Of a DNA stretch of 64,000 nucleotides, positions 1-15,500 are shown piece by piece. A program made the translations under genes and the position numbers. Where the stretch lies: positions 14,869,222 through 14,933,221 of the forward strand of contig OZ037766.1 of NCBI GenBank assembly GCA_964035545.1, written 5' to 3'. The stretch's first letter is position 1. Each line of letters begins with the position of its first letter. The notes below the pieces were generated by a model. It did no database searches and had not been told where the DNA came from. It saw nothing but the letters and a program-made list of their open reading frames with translations. Source of the stretch: Bugula neritina. Its lineage: Eukaryota; Bryozoa; Gymnolaemata; Cheilostomatida; Bugulidae.

Positions 1-572
1 CTAACATTTCACTCTTAAAAAACACATCCCGGATAAGTTGATATTGATCGATGACAAAATAGTTACAATCGAAACACTCAACAAATAGTCATGCGTTGCA
101 TAATTTAGGGAATATTTTACTGTGCTAAAAATTCTAGCAATCATTGCCAATTTTCTTGAAAGTTGCTCATACTTTGACTGTCCTTGGCAAAGGACTAATG
201 ATCCATTGGGACTGGTTTGCGTTGTGTAACTGTACTTTGACCTGTCTTTTTATCAAATTCACTGATTTGAGAAAAATTTTGGGTGGTGGCCTGAGAAAAT
301 TGATTTCATGCAATTTACATTTTTGGCATGTGGGTGCTGTGCTATAAGTACATGTTAACTATACAGTAAATCCTGTACACAGTGCCCCTGTACTTAGTTC
401 ACAGCATGCTGTACCAAGTTCACATTATACTGCACCACATTATAAATCTGTATTTTCATTTCAACCATGTCCTAAATGTTGATTCTAATTGTGTCAATAC
501 AATAATTGACCTGTGTATTCTTTATATACATTATTTCTCATCTAAACTTAAGGACTTATGGTGTTATTCTAG
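1..572 (+). other. intron of the RRP5 gene (no exon seen)
   Basis: This stretch lies upstream of the first recognisable exon, whose splice acceptor ends at 572. I see no open segment with credible splice sites and RRP5-like content here, so I read it as intron. The 5' part of the gene must lie outside the window. Confidence 0.5.
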
Positions 573-3500
573 GTAATATCTGATTGGTCAGTGGTCTCAA
601 CTACAGCCAATGGTTACAATGTAATATCTGGTCTTGGTCACCGTGCTGTACTACCTAGCAGTGAGCTCTCAGACATGCCTGGTATTGCAGAGCTCAACGC
701 AGCTTCTCTTACTGTTGGGTCTGTGGTCAAAGATCTTGTGTGTATAACAGACAACCAAAGTAACTACGTATCCTTTAGCATTCTTATTTATAATGTTGAT
801 ACCTGTTTAAATGTGAAACCTATTTGTGTTCATGTTAATGGTCAGCCAGTCTAATTTAACAAAATGATGAACTGGTCACCATTGACATCCTGTTCTTCAC
901 TGCAGTACATTGAGTCACTAATGTCCAGGTTTATAACTTGGTCATGTTTTGGCAGCCACTCTTCTATTAGTAAGCCATTTGCCTTTTTTCTCATCCATAA
1001 AAATGTTCAATTTTCATGCCTAGATATACAATACATGCCAATTTTACTCTGCTAGTCACATTTCAGCATTATCACTGTAATGCAATATGCCTATGAATAG
1101 TTCAGTCCTTGACTTCCCTCCCCCAGATTGTCAGCAATAAGCTGATGTTTAAATATTACTCAGCCAAGGATGGCCTAGCCAAGGATTGGAAGACTCTGAA
1201 GGTGTGTTGGTGTGTTTACTCATATCTTTTTCCTGTGGATACAGCATAAGCTTCTATTTCCTAAGTTATGTTTGGCACCTGGTAGCTCCTAGTGTCTTCC
1301 CTCATAGCAGTATTTGTAGTGGGTTTCTGCCAGCTGGCATTGCTACAGAAACGTCTTGAAGACAATAAATAAATACGGAGATATTTTTTGCTATGCATAG
1401 AATAATATTTTATGAATGTAGTTATGTTTTATTCTGCCTAACCTTAAATATATTGTATGACTTGCAGGAGCAGACTATAGGATATTGCAAAGTTTTTTCT
1501 GCATCATTTTCAGTTTAATTGCTACAGTTAGACGTTTATTTTGGCAATTGTGTAAAATAGTAGCAATATTACCTCACAGGTATTAAGATAATAACTCAAG
1601 AAAACTCTACAATAGGTTTTTAAGACATCACAATTATAGCTAATAGCTGGTGTTGTATTAATATCTAGTACTTAAGGAAGGCAATGGTGGATATTGCTGA
1701 TTTGTGGCCATTGTATGTATTTACAGGTGGAAGATAAACATCCTGGGTCTGTACTATCTCTCACAGAACATGGCATATTTATCAGCTTTTGTAACGGAAT
1801 AGTTGGACTTTGTCCGGAGAGGGTTAGTTGCAAGCTGATGACTCATTTATTATATTTCTGCTGCCTACAGCGTTACTTACATCACAATAGTTATGTCAGC
1901 AGCTTGAAATATTTGTGTGGGCTGAAAATTTAATCAAATGATTTATTCTCATCTTTCAGACCTTTGTCTACTATTAAATTTTCTAAACCACCTATAAACA
2001 TGATGCAACAATTATTGGGAAATCTCAAAATTTATTGTCTAAAGATATTAAAAATTAGCAAAAAGTTCAGAAATTATTTGACTAGTTTTTATATATGCAG
2101 CTTTACTAATTTTGTGCTGCTCTCTACTAGGTTGCTACAATTTTCGTAAATCTGCTTACTACATGTTACCTATCATGTTAGCATGTGGTGTGTTGCATTT
2201 ACTAGCTCATCTCAACTGCTTATTGTAGCTGCTACCACAGAACTCCAAGAAGTACCTTTCTCCAGGCAGAAGCCTACTCTGTAAAATAGTCTCTATAGAT
2301 ACAGTGAAAGAGAGAATGATTGTGGCGATTAAAGATGCCGAGTGTCCCCTTCCTCGCCACGACGCTGACTTACCATACAGAATGCTTGCCCAGAACCTCT
2401 CCGATTTGTCCGCCTATCAGAAGTGGGTCTCTACGCACGCTGAAGAAGGTGAGGGGAGCCAGCCAATTTCAATGATATTTCTATTTTATTTAATCAATGC
2501 TTATGTTTTCTGTCATTTTATCGTAGTTGAAAGGCCGTCGTCTTGTAATAGCTTTAAATTAAAAGTTCTGGAAAACTTTGATGAAAGAGAATAGAGCAAT
2601 GGAGGTCTTTTGTCAGCAATCTTTCAATATCTTTTGCTTGTGATTACCTAGTCAGTCAAGTATCTGGTTTGAAGTGTCACAAGGAATGTGTCTTTGTTTT
2701 AGCTGCAACTGCATCTAAAGTCAGCGGTTATGCTGTTGGTGACATTGTAAAAGGATTAATTGTTGAGAAGAAAGAGGATATTATCAGATTAAAGCTTGAA
2801 AATGGTGTGACAGCTGAAGCGTTAGGAGATCTTACTTCTGGTAAGAAACAGGAACCTCTTTTAGATAATGAAATAATGGAACATGTGATTTTAAAATATG
2901 GATAAGATCTCTTTACCTTAACTTGATTTAACAACCATCTTTGCTGGTCGAAAGCTTTGTGTAGCTGAAATTTGCAGTATATTGCTTGCATTGTAAATGC
3001 TTTGTTTTGTGTTTTGAGAGTTGTGCGACCTTGAACAAGTATTGTAATATGTGATTCCCACTTCCACTGTGGTTGCAGGTTGTGCTGCCAGAGTTGGCGA
3101 GACAGCGCTGGCTATTGTGATGCACATAGACCTGGTGAGCAGCAAGCTCACTGTGTTGGTAGACAAGCATTACCTGACTGACAGGAAGAGTTGCAAGGCG
3201 CAGTCCATCAGCACCAAGGTGAGAGATTGTTTCTAGTAGCAGAGGACTGCGGGAGTTCCTATGCTGTGGAGAAGCTCAACAACTGTATAGTTGACAAGTC
3301 TAAAAAGCTGACTTTATATTCTTGCTTTTTGTTCTCAGTATATGCCTAATTATTTATGCATGGGAATACCAGTACACTGTTCTTTGTAGCAGGTATTCAT
3401 TGCCGGTATTTGATGGAAATATTGTGTCAGCTGCGTGGTGACCAGCAAGCCTGTGCTTGTGGGGTAGCTACAGTCACTAACTATGCCTTATTCTTAGTAT

Positions 3501-6500
3501 GAGTATTCCAGGAATGTTTAAAAACAATATTTCAGGTGAAAGTCCAGCAGCAGATAAAATCAGAGGTCATTTACACGCGACCTGAGTATAGTCTAGCCCT
3601 GCTGAAAGGTCACGCCAATGGACGTATAGCCTTTGTTCCCACTCTACAGGTGTGCTGCTATATTTGCTTATTTGAAGTGTATTTTGTCTGTCATATCATT
3701 AAAACTGTTGAGTATTGTCTCAGGGTTCCAGTACATAACCTGCCCTGGTGGAATAAGTAGAGATGATATTTCAACAGACCCACTAATATATATTTTGGTT
3801 TTGTGACATCTCATGCACTAGTGTTAATGTGTCGATCAACTCGGTCAATGACCTTCACAGATGTTGTAATTTGTGTAAATAAGAACTTTCCATCTATCAT
3901 CTGTATAGTGATATCATCCTTATATGTAGTCTGTTGGTTTATGGTAATTTTATATGCTGTGAAATGCTTAAATTGTTTTCTCAAGTTTTTTTTATTATAC
4001 GTCATGCATTAACCTCAACGCTTTTGGTACTGAAGGAACTAAATTGGTTACTTGGTTCATAACTTGTATGGTAACCTGCAATAGAACGCACTTGTGTTAT
4101 TCAACTTATTATAGCACTAATTGTTTGTCTGTTGGGCCTTCTTTGTAGCATCCCAATAGCGGGTACTCAACAGCCGGTATGTTTTATGGCCAAGAGAATA
4201 AAGTCGTCATAAAGCAATGGTGAGTTTATCTTTGCTCACATATGCTTGCAGCAACGTATGAGAATATATTACATGGTAATTTTCTTTTAATGGTTTTACT
4301 AAGATGTTTGTATATGTGGCAGTGATGAAGAAAACCATCTCATAATAGCAGCATTCCAGACTGAGAAGGAAAAACAGCAGACAAAAGCTGAAGAAATACA
4401 AAATGCCATGAATTTACCTGCAACTGGAAGTGTTGTTGATGCTGTGTACGTAACACACTATGTATTATTGTGTGCTACATATCATAAAGATGTGCATTGT
4501 AAATCTGTTATATATGTTATTTGTTTTTATTGCACTTGACAGCTACATTTACAAAACTCCATGAATTTATAGTCTCTCCTAGGGTGAACTCCCGGTGGAA
4601 AGGGTTTTTTTTTTAAAATGGGCTAAGGACTTTTTTAATGTAGCACAGGAGGAGTTGGGATTAGATTCTCTTCCTAACATACCACTGCTGATGTTGGGAC
4701 TAGAACGACTGACCTCACTAGGCCAGCACTCTAACCGCTACACCACTAAAATCCTCCCAATAACTACATTTCATAATGCAGATAAATTTTCCTAATATGT
4801 TTAAATTATATAAAACTATGATGTATTTTAACACTAGACCTTCGTAATTATGTGTAACTAACTTAATACTCTTTACATTTTGAAATACATTGCAGTATCA
4901 GTGGCAAGCAACCCCTACAACTTAACCTCAAGTTTAATGGCAGATCAGGTATTGGTAGGGTTTTTGTCAATGAGATAGATGATAACCCAGCTCATGGAAT
5001 CAGTCCTCTGGCTAGATTTAAAGAAGGTCAGAGTCTTCAGGTCAAGGTCATTGGTGCAAGCACAATCTGTACAAATAAAAAGTAAGTGAGGGCAGTTTTC
5101 TAACTCTAAGCTATTGCCACTTTTCAATTTTTAGGCTGCGTTATTGTTGAGTTTTTTAAACTTTCTTATAACATTGTAACTCTTATAAACATATCACTTT
5201 GTGTAGTGTGCCTTTCTAAGTCATTTGTTAATAGGTTCTCATATAGATACCTGTGTATAATATGCCATAAGCTATATATATTAGTACTTGGCATTGTATA
5301 CATATATTCAATATCAACTACTTTCTTAGATATCTTGTATCTAAGATGAAATGTTAATGGCTCAAATATTATGATCTAATAATTGTTCATTCAAGTTTGA
5401 AATTGCTGTGTAGGTGGAATCTTAAGTTTCCATTTAATTTAATAGGCGTGGGCTGACACATCTAGTGCTTGACTGACGTTAGGTTTTAACCAACTATTTT
5501 TGATTCTCTAGTATTCCATTGAATCTACAAAAAATGTTACATCAAATGCAACTCAATTATCAGAGTAACCAAAATTTTGCATTTCAATTAATATTTTTGT
5601 TGCCATTAATCTATCCCATCCAAAGCCGTGATATTCCCAAGCAGACATAATTGATTCTGGGTGTCAGAAATGTTGTTTGATGCCAATTTTTTGGTGTGAA
5701 TGTTGAATATATATGAGAGATTTGACAGAACTGCCTGTGTACTCTGGAATGTTGAATGGATATATTCTGAGAAGCTCACCTATTTAATTCTCAGAATTAT
5801 ACAAGTCTATACCACAGATATTTTGGGAGTGACTGGTGCTCTCTGTGTACTCAAATGAACCCCTGCGCCACTATCAATGCGAGACAAATTCTTTAAGTGC
5901 TCCTCACCTCTCTACTCTTACCTGCCATTCATGTGAGCCTTGTAACTAAGATGGAGTAATGGCTCAATGAGTACATATTTCATAATTTGTTAATCTGACT
6001 GCATGTGGATCAACTGCAATATAGTAGTATTTATTTACACCCATTTAATATTTACTTCCTGTCGGTATCTATGTTATAGACTGAGATCTATAAAGCACAA
6101 TGGTCACCAGGTGGTGCTAAACTGTAGCCTTAGACAGTGCAACACAGGTAACTGGAAGCCTTCTGTTGAAGAGTTAACTGTCGGCAAGAGTTACAATTGC
6201 TTTGTTACTGAGGTAAGTTGCTGAATTATTTTGTGTTTGAAGTTACTTTTGTAGTAAACCCTGTGGTTATGATAGGGTGGGGGGATGGTACAGCGGTAAG
6301 AAAGTCATTTTATAGACAAGTGTTAGTTTTCTATCCAAATAAAAATATCTATTTTTCACCTGAAGTTAATGAAGTTTTTCTTCGAGGTCTTTTGTAAATT
6401 AAAATGAAGTCTTTTAGTAAATTTTTTTCAGAAGGTTCATTAAAAAAATTTCCTATTGGCCAAATTTTTCATTTCCGCAAAATGGCCTAAACTAATATCA

Positions 6501-9500
6501 GGGCTTTCATGAGAATTTGGTCTTTGAAATATTCCCTGCGTGGTGAACTAGTCCCAAGACACAACTGCCATATATTCAGAGATCTGATAATTCAGCAAGT
6601 CCTAAGGATTAATGGTGTAGAAGAAGGAAGCTGACAGAGGCTTAGACCTCCGTTGACTCACCACATGTTTGCTTTATGCTAGAAAGACATCTGTTCTGTC
6701 ACTCGATTCCCCTTAAATATCCACATCTTTACACATTGCTATGTTATAGCATATTGGCTATATAGTACATGATAACATACATGCCGCTGCTTGCTAGGCA
6801 CTACTCATGAATATTGTTCCACTTAAATAGTTGGTTTTATGTGCAGAAATGAAATAACTTACTGTTTCAAATGGAAAGAAACAAAATAATGGTCCTTTGA
6901 GGTATTTACAAATAGTCAAATGTAGAGTAACGATGGTTCGTAATTCATATGCTGCTATTTCAACTTTGTATGAGATATTGAACTGCTCAGCAGTGTGAAA
7001 TATTATTTTAAAATGAAGTGAAAATAATATGCATATTTTAATGTTTCATTCAGGTGTGCTGAAAAGTTGGAAATTGTATCATACTTCAATAAAATAGTTG
7101 CTTGTAAATATAGTGGTAAACATCTTGTCCACCATGTGTTAAGAGAGCACACCACCTTGTAATTTACCTCTTCGGCTTATGTTGGTAGACTTTAGAACCC
7201 GCTGTACATGCTTGTAAAACTTGTACACTTCTTGTTTTTAGCAGGCATTTTACTGATTGTGGGTAATGCAATTATACTGTTAGGAATATGTAATATTTTG
7301 GTATAACCTTTGCCCTATTAAAACCTGCCTCATTGCTTGAAATGGTAAGGTGTTAATGCTCATAGGTCACAGGTCTCAAGGTAAATCATTGTTTGCTCAA
7401 GTACTAGAACCTGATATACTGGAGGATTACTTACAGTCCAGTTGACCTAATGCTACCCCCTTACAGTTAAAAATAAAGGGTTTTATCTGACTCACGTACA
7501 CTTGTTGTGGCACCATATCTATTTGTGTTATTTTGCTGAAAATTTATTTGGACACGTTCCAAATACGCATTTAATAACGGCCTTTTAACTAAAAATTGTA
7601 AACAACTAGTTATTTTCTCATCAGTAATTCAATTACTGAGATTAATAAAGATTAAGCTAAAGTGCTAAATAACTGGCTCTGTGCCAAAACTCAGCTTTCC
7701 TCATAATAGCCAGGGTTGGATAAAGTATGACAACTTGGGGCTAATGTCTCTACAGATGTAAAACCTCATACCAAATTCACTTAATTTAATCTCTTAGTTT
7801 TAGTTTACTCTGCAACTGGTTTAGGGCTACCTATGCAAGTTTTGATGCGTCCACTGCAGCAAAAAACTAAAATTTAAATTCTCTAGAACCCCTTTGCATG
7901 CAGATGCCATCTTTAAGTACACAAATTTTCCAAGTTTCATAGTATCTAGAGTTTCATTCATAACTACAAACAATAAAAGTTATGTTGATGTTTTTCTAGA
8001 AATTCGATCTCAATAAGCAAAAGTGGCAAAAATGCAACAAGCTTTATCCTTGTGAAACTATATAGCCTTTGGTTTAATCACTTAAATCAGATGAGAATTA
8101 AAGAGTGTGTGTAAAATCTGACCATCAATTAATGACACATTCTTGAATATTTACCACATTGTGTAGCCATTAAGGGGCCAGTTCTACTTTCCTCTCTAAG
8201 TACACTGTGTGTACCTCAAGTGCTTGTTTTTGAATGTGTAATCTGATGCTAACTTCTTTTAAAGAAGTTCTCAATGCATTTCATTCAATTTCTGAATTCA
8301 TGACTTTGCACATAGTTGTAGATTTAGCCAGATTTGTTTCCTTGTTCTCTGCCCAGCCTTTAATTATTAATTTTGTAGCTTCAAGTTTTGTTAACTTCCT
8401 CTTAGGCACAATACCCTCTGTAGAGCCCTTGCTCTAGGAATCGGTTTTTACAAGTTGATCCCCTCCCGTCCCCATGTATGCTGCCAGTTTTCCTGTATAA
8501 ACTTAGGATAAAGGTAGTAGAGGTTGCAGGGGATACATTCAATCCATAAATTGGAAGTTTCCTGAAACATAAAGCCTTACAATTCTATCAATACAGCGTG
8601 GACTATTCTAATATGAAATACTGAGTGAAATATTCAAATTTCAAAGTACATCATTTCCCTTAACTAAAATTCACATCAACTAGTGTATGTTCTCAAGGTT
8701 GAGATAATCAATCATTAACATCGCTAATGGTGTTTTTATATGATTTAATTTAATTTGATGTAGTAATTTTGTAGCTTGTAATTGATTTCTATTTGGGCCC
8801 TACAACATTTCACCAGTTTAATTAGGAACATGCAACTCATTAGTGTAGTTGAACAACTTATTGAACATCTTCAGTAAATTCTCATGCTAGCAATTAGCTC
8901 TGGTATGTTGGTGTAAACATTTTCATTGAATAGAAGGGTTTTGATAAGCTATCTCAGAATATAAAATATATCTATGTTGAACATTATTTTTTTGAAATGG
9001 CACTTTCCAGTTGATAATCTTTAAATTCCTTCTATTTTTGGAATAGCACTTTTATATTAGTTTTGTAGAAAAGACTGTCGCATCTTTTTAAATAGAAGTC
9101 TTGAGAAAATTGTTATGTACATAAATTGTATTCATGATTGTTCATTGAATATTTTCAGCATGAGTTTAGTAAGAAAGAGAAAAGGTTGCAAGTTCTCACT
9201 TCTGGTGGAAACGTGGCTTTTATTTCATGGTTTGATGTGAATGAGTCAGCAGTAGAGTCGGCAGCAGTTATTAAAGAGAAATATCCTGTTGGTGGATGCT
9301 TAAAGACAGAGTTGAAAGCTTTTGGCCGGGATGGTGTAGCTTACATGAAGATAGCACCTGCTGGTAAGTGGCTGACCTATATACTAAAGCACCACAGACA
9401 TCCTGCATCCAGTATGATATTGGGAAATAATCCTCATTTTTTGCATGAATGCAAGAGGATGACTAAATTTATTCACCGTTGTCATAATTTTATTGGCAAC

Positions 9501-12500
9501 AGAATGAACTGGAGTTATGCTCCATTGCTTCCAGGTTTTCTGACACCAGCACCCAGCGTGTACTCTATTCTACATTTTAGTCAGTCAATTGAAAAATTGT
9601 TTCCATTGCACATGGACAGTTCTATAATAAGATGAATTAAAAAATTCTTTGTTAATATTTTTTTCATATCAGTTTGGTTAGACAAGATTAATACTGAAGA
9701 TCACTTGTCATGTGAGAATATATTCATATTTTTATATAGACTTTATTTCACAAAATTTTGTAAGACATCACAAATTAACTCTGTGATATACTCAATAAGA
9801 TAGTGCATAACCTTCAAGCACATTTTCTATGTTGCATGCTATGATGTAATCCTAAATATAGCAGATATTTCACCATAGCCCCACTCCTCTCTAACTGATG
9901 GTATTTTAAGCTTCTCAGCTGTAACATTTCTATGCAAAAACAATAGGTTTTTTGTATTCTATATTTCTAAAATAAGTATAACAGAACAAGAAAAGGACAA
10001 ATTGAATCTGTACTATCATGTGCTGCTTTTTCACAAAACATGTTTTATCCTGTTTGAAAAATCTTTTTGGGAGAAATACAGATGTCTGTTTATGTGACCA
10101 ATATTCTATTATATGATTTTGTACACCAACCATGAACTGGTTACAGTATGTATCTGTGTTACAGATACTAGTACCTCTTCCAGCAGTGGGCCCACCTGCA
10201 CAGGGATGGTTGTGGAGTACCAGCCACTCTCTGGACTCATTCTCAACACACATTTCAGCCCCAAGTCCCGTGTTCCCCTGTCAGAAATGGCGGAACCAGG
10301 TGTTGACCTTGACCTTGGTCGGTTCAAAGAAGGTCAGGTAGTTAATTGTCGGTATGTGAAACGGTTACGACATGGCGGTGTTCTTCTCACCTTGAGAGAG
10401 GAAAGGTGAGGTTTCGGATACTCTAACACAGTGCAATACAACTAGTTCATTACATATGGTATGATATATACTGTGTCTTGTGTATTAAGGCTTTCTCAGC
10501 ATCTATATTTCTGTTGAAAACTTGAAATATTTTTAAAATCATAACTTGAAATTATTGCTAGTACTGGTGCCTAATTGACAGAAAAATCAATTTTCAGGTT
10601 TGAACAAAAACTTATGTGGAGTTCGTTATATTTTTTAATTTTATAGAATTTTGATTTAAGTGTTGCCAATGTCTTGCAGTGGGTTGCTGCCTCTAACAAA
10701 GGTGAAGAAGGGTATGGTCTTAGCTGCCGTTGTTTCCCAGATACTCCCTGTGAAAGTTCAGGTGATGGCTGCAGGTCATGTGATAGAGGTGGCGATGACC
10801 ACTCAGAAACTCAAAAACTTTGCCAGAAACTACCGCAATGGCAGTGCCTGCTGGGTCAAAGTTCTAAGGTAGAGTACATTCTAATCTGTATACTGTGCTT
10901 ACTACATGCAATGTAGTGTGTACTGTGCTTACTACATGCAATGTAGTGTGTACTGTGTTTACTACATGCAATGTAGTGTATACTGTTCTTACTACATAAT
11001 GTGTATTTACTAATATGCAGTGTTGAAATTTTTACGCAGGTTAACAGTATTCAATTTTTTTAAATTGAATTTTGTTGATTTTCTGTTACATCTACATAAT
11101 TTCTCCATCAGAACATGAATGTGAAAGTCGATTCTTTACAGTGAAAATAAAACTAAAAATAGTAACTTACCTGCTGGTTTAACTACCAGATATCAAAATA
11201 TGGCTCTATGTTTAGTTCACCTGTTATCTGTTTGGATAGCCTGAATCTGTTGCATTTTATACAGTGAGGGCATAAAATAGTTTTCCTCTTTTTGCATTTT
11301 GCTTCCAACACATAAGAATAATTCTGTAAGTAGCTGATATTCACTTCAGTTGCCATCAGCTTTCGAAATAACTACCCTGGAGTGATGTGAGAGATCTGTC
11401 ATACTGTAGTTGGCATCAGGCAGTCACAATTTGTGGCTTTTTGGATAAAGTGTGGAATTTACACGTCTAACAATTGTCATCCAAATGGCGGTGATGCGCC
11501 AAAACTAATGTTATCCAACTCGTGAACAATGCTGTAGCCGGGATGTCAAAATTCGTATCAGCAAACTGTCTTTCATTGTTAACATACCAGTCTCCTCTAC
11601 CACATACCATCGATCTGACAAATTTATTTTACTAACAAAAATGTGGTTTCTCTCTTTTTCTCTTCTATCAACAGTGAAATAGTCGATCAAAAAAATTCGT
11701 AAGACCAAATTTTTTATATATATACACGAGTATATTTGTCACCCTCTTAATCCATCGAACTCTCTTATACTGTAACTGGGATCATGATCACTCATTAGCA
11801 GTTATCTCACCTCCTTAACAGAATTTTTACTCATTGAAACTGGTGTAGTCAAATATAAAGTTTTAACTTATTCAAAAGATTTTTGTATTCAATCTGGTTA
11901 TTGGCTACGTAAAGCTTGGTGTTGAATTCAAAATTATTATTTTGCAATAGTATAAGTTTTGTTATTGTCGTAAGTTTTCTGTTTAACTTATTTGGTAAAT
12001 GGATACTGTCATTATGTTGTATTACTGATTATGTGTTGCAGTGTGAATGACAGAAGTATAAAAGCAGTTATATGTGACCCTTCAAAGGACAAGGTTAAAG
12101 CAACCAAAGTGGACCCACATACATCTGCTCCAGGTATTGGAATATCATTTCTTGCACTCTTATCCCTATGTATTCCTACTTCTTGCTAAGTTTAATTTGT
12201 TATTTTACCTTTTTTATTCTGTATAATAAACCAAATAATAATTTTATTTTCATCATCCTTATCCTCATAATAAGAGAGCTGTTGGCTTGCGCATGTATGT
12301 ATCTGTCAGAGTCTAAATCAGCTTTTTCTAAATTTTCTGTACACAATTATCTACATGGCAGTTCTAACTGATAATGGAACTCCATGCTAATGGTCAGTGT
12401 GTTTTCTCCCTCTCCAATAAATTAGCAATTAATCTTATTGTCATATAGGGAGAACTTATGTTTGTAGCTGTCTAGTATTAATTTATCGGATGCTTCCAGC

Positions 12501-15500
12501 TGATGAGTTGATTGGATGACACAAGTGCTTCATAAATATGTCTCTCCCATTTACAATCTCATCAGCACTGCTAATGGCTGCTATTGTTTCCTGGTCATTA
12601 AGTTACATAATTCACTTATTTAGGCATTTGTCACGCCATTAGCAGTTATTTGTCTGCCGTTGCATCATGGCTTCTTTCTTGTAATATAATTAGAATCTAC
12701 ATTTAGTTGTTTTAGCCAATGTTTAGAAATGTAATTAGCTGTGTCATGCTTTCCGCATATCTAAAATTCCTTCTCAACATACAGCCATTGAGTTGATCAG
12801 TATGGGTGTTCTTTTACACTGTAGATGACTGATAGAGAGGCTTGCACAAACTTCTAAGAACTGGTTTTTGACATTTTATTACACAATTGTGACTGAAATG
12901 AAATTTATGAGGTCAGCTGCAGCCATCATGATCATCCTACGTAGTGCGTGTGCATCATATGGCCATATTGTGTGCTCGCCTTATCACTGCCTACATTTAC
13001 TATGTGCCTATAATATGTGCACTTAAACAATTGATATGATCCTCACAGATTGTTGCATCAAGTATTTCTTACAGTTCTCATGAAAATGAAGGCGTTGGTT
13101 TATAAATTATATATTAATTGAAAAATATAATGAATTGAGTATTAAAACTCCTGTGAAAATATTGTTAGCACGGCCATCCATTCAGCTATAGTGTAAATCA
13201 ATGAATCATTGTTTGGTGGAAAAGCCTCAATGTATTGTAATTAATTCACTTCAAAAAGTTGTGATCGCCCCTGACAACATTATTGAGTAATTTTGGAGAT
13301 TGGGTACATTATGCTCATCAATTTATAGGTTTACTAGAATTTTCTATGATCAGACCATGTGGTCTTGTATATAACGGTTCCCCCTTATTCTTTTTGCCTC
13401 CTGGAAGCTGTATTGCTGTGTGTAGCAAATGTTTTCAGTTTATATACTATTCTGTTTTAGATAGTAGTGTTCAAAGTCAACCCCAACCACCAGAAACAAT
13501 TAGTAAGTCCACTAAAAGTGTGCACAATGCTACTTCTCCACAGAAGTCTAAGGATGAAGACGTAGCAGAACAAGTTGTTGATAAAGATACAGGAGTGCAT
13601 GTTCAAAGTCAACCCCAACTACCAGAAACAATTAGTAAGTCCACTAAAAGTGTGCACAATGCTACTTCTCCACAGAAGTCTAAGGATGAAGACGTAGCAG
13701 AACAAGTTGTTGATAAAGATACAGGAGTGCATATTCTGGTAAGATGGATTCCAACTTGCTAGCGTACCAAATCAGGCAACAAAAGTGCCTCATATTTCTT
13801 CCATACCTATTCTATTAACTTCAGGGCAATGTGTTTCATCACTGTTTAAGGGGATTTGTGCTGTCGAATTTTAACTATGACTTAACTTTTAATGCTATCC
13901 ATCGAATCTCTTTGTTCCTCAAGATAATCTTGATGGCAATGTTCTAAGAATAAATCAGCCAAGAATTGTAGCTAGGGTTTTAGAAATGATATATAAAAAA
14001 GATGTAAATATATAATATTTTACCCACATTAAATTTGTACATGTACATCCTGTGCAGTCCATGTGCACCTGCAAAAAGTAAGATACTATAAGATAAGATT
14101 GTGTTGTCCTCTAGTTCAAACCCGTCTCATCAACATCAGAAAGACCTACTCTGGATTTTGGAGCCAGTATTGCCTCTCTCCAGAGAGATGCAGCAGAACC
14201 TGGAGTCGGAGATGTTGATTCCAAGCTTATGCAACTGGAGAAGGCTGGTAAAAAACTAAAGCCATACCCTGAGGTAAGTCTTCTATTGTTTGATTTGGTG
14301 CTTTTCCTTTTTGCGAAAGTTGTATTAGCCATTGTGGAGACTGCCATAATTTTTTGTTAATTGAATATCAATATTCTATAGTATTTAATACCATGTCCGA
14401 CAATTGTGCTATCTATTTGTGCCATTAATTGCAGTTTATAGTCCTTTAAGCTGGGCGGTTCTAATGAATGTGAAAGAACTGCAGTTTTAGTACTGCAAAA
14501 ACTTCAAATATCCGGCATTTTAAACACTCAACTTTCACCATAAATTAGAATCAACTTTAATCTTCATTTGTTAGCACTAAGATTCTTTTGTAATTGTTTC
14601 CTTAATATTTCAGCCAACTGTAGACAAGGCTAGAAGTGTAGAGCTGGCAACGAGCCAAACATTGGTGAGTAAATTTAACAGCTAACAGACGTCACGCAAT
14701 TATATCTACACACTTTTGTGGGTATTTGTACCTATAAATACAACATCAATCTAGTGACTTTGAATTCCGGTAAAGTCCTTCTGTGTATACTAAAAGCACT
14801 AACTCCGGATGATCATTCAGTTTACTCACTACTCTTACTGCTCAATCAATTGAAATATTCCCTTTTATTCCCTAAACACATTTTGTCTAATGAGAAGTAT
14901 TTTTGAGCAATTTCTTTATATGTATTTTGTGAAACATCTTGTGCAATACTACCTACACCATGTCTAGTGTTTTTTTAAAAGCAATAATTTATTTATTGCA
15001 GATTCATATGTGCAAACATATTTCAGTGCAATCGAATGTTGAAATCAAAGTTTGAAATGCAGCCAAATCTTATGAATGCATTTCTTCACTTTTGCTCCTT
15101 TTGATAGTTTATGATAATTGATTTCAACTAGGCTAAAACTTTTGTGATTATTTGCAACTTTACCATTTCTTAGCTTATTTATACATGTTTTGGGTTCTTT
15201 GCAGTTTGGCAATTTCTACAGTGGCCATATTAGAAGTTCTGTGCTGTGCAATATACCGTACGCCAGACTCCCGTGGGAATCTTCTAATACTCGCCACCCA
15301 TGGGCATTGTGTTAATGGCAGGTTGACACAACTGCCCTAATTATCAGTATTTTACAGTACCTGCGGCTAAAATCGTAGGACTTGGTTGACCTTTATACCA
15401 TTTTCCATGCTTTTCATTAGAAACGTGTGTTTTAGGGCAGAGCAGGTCAGCCTGAAAGTGAAGCGGAGTTGCTAAGTGTATTAAAAAGTTCTCCAAGCAA

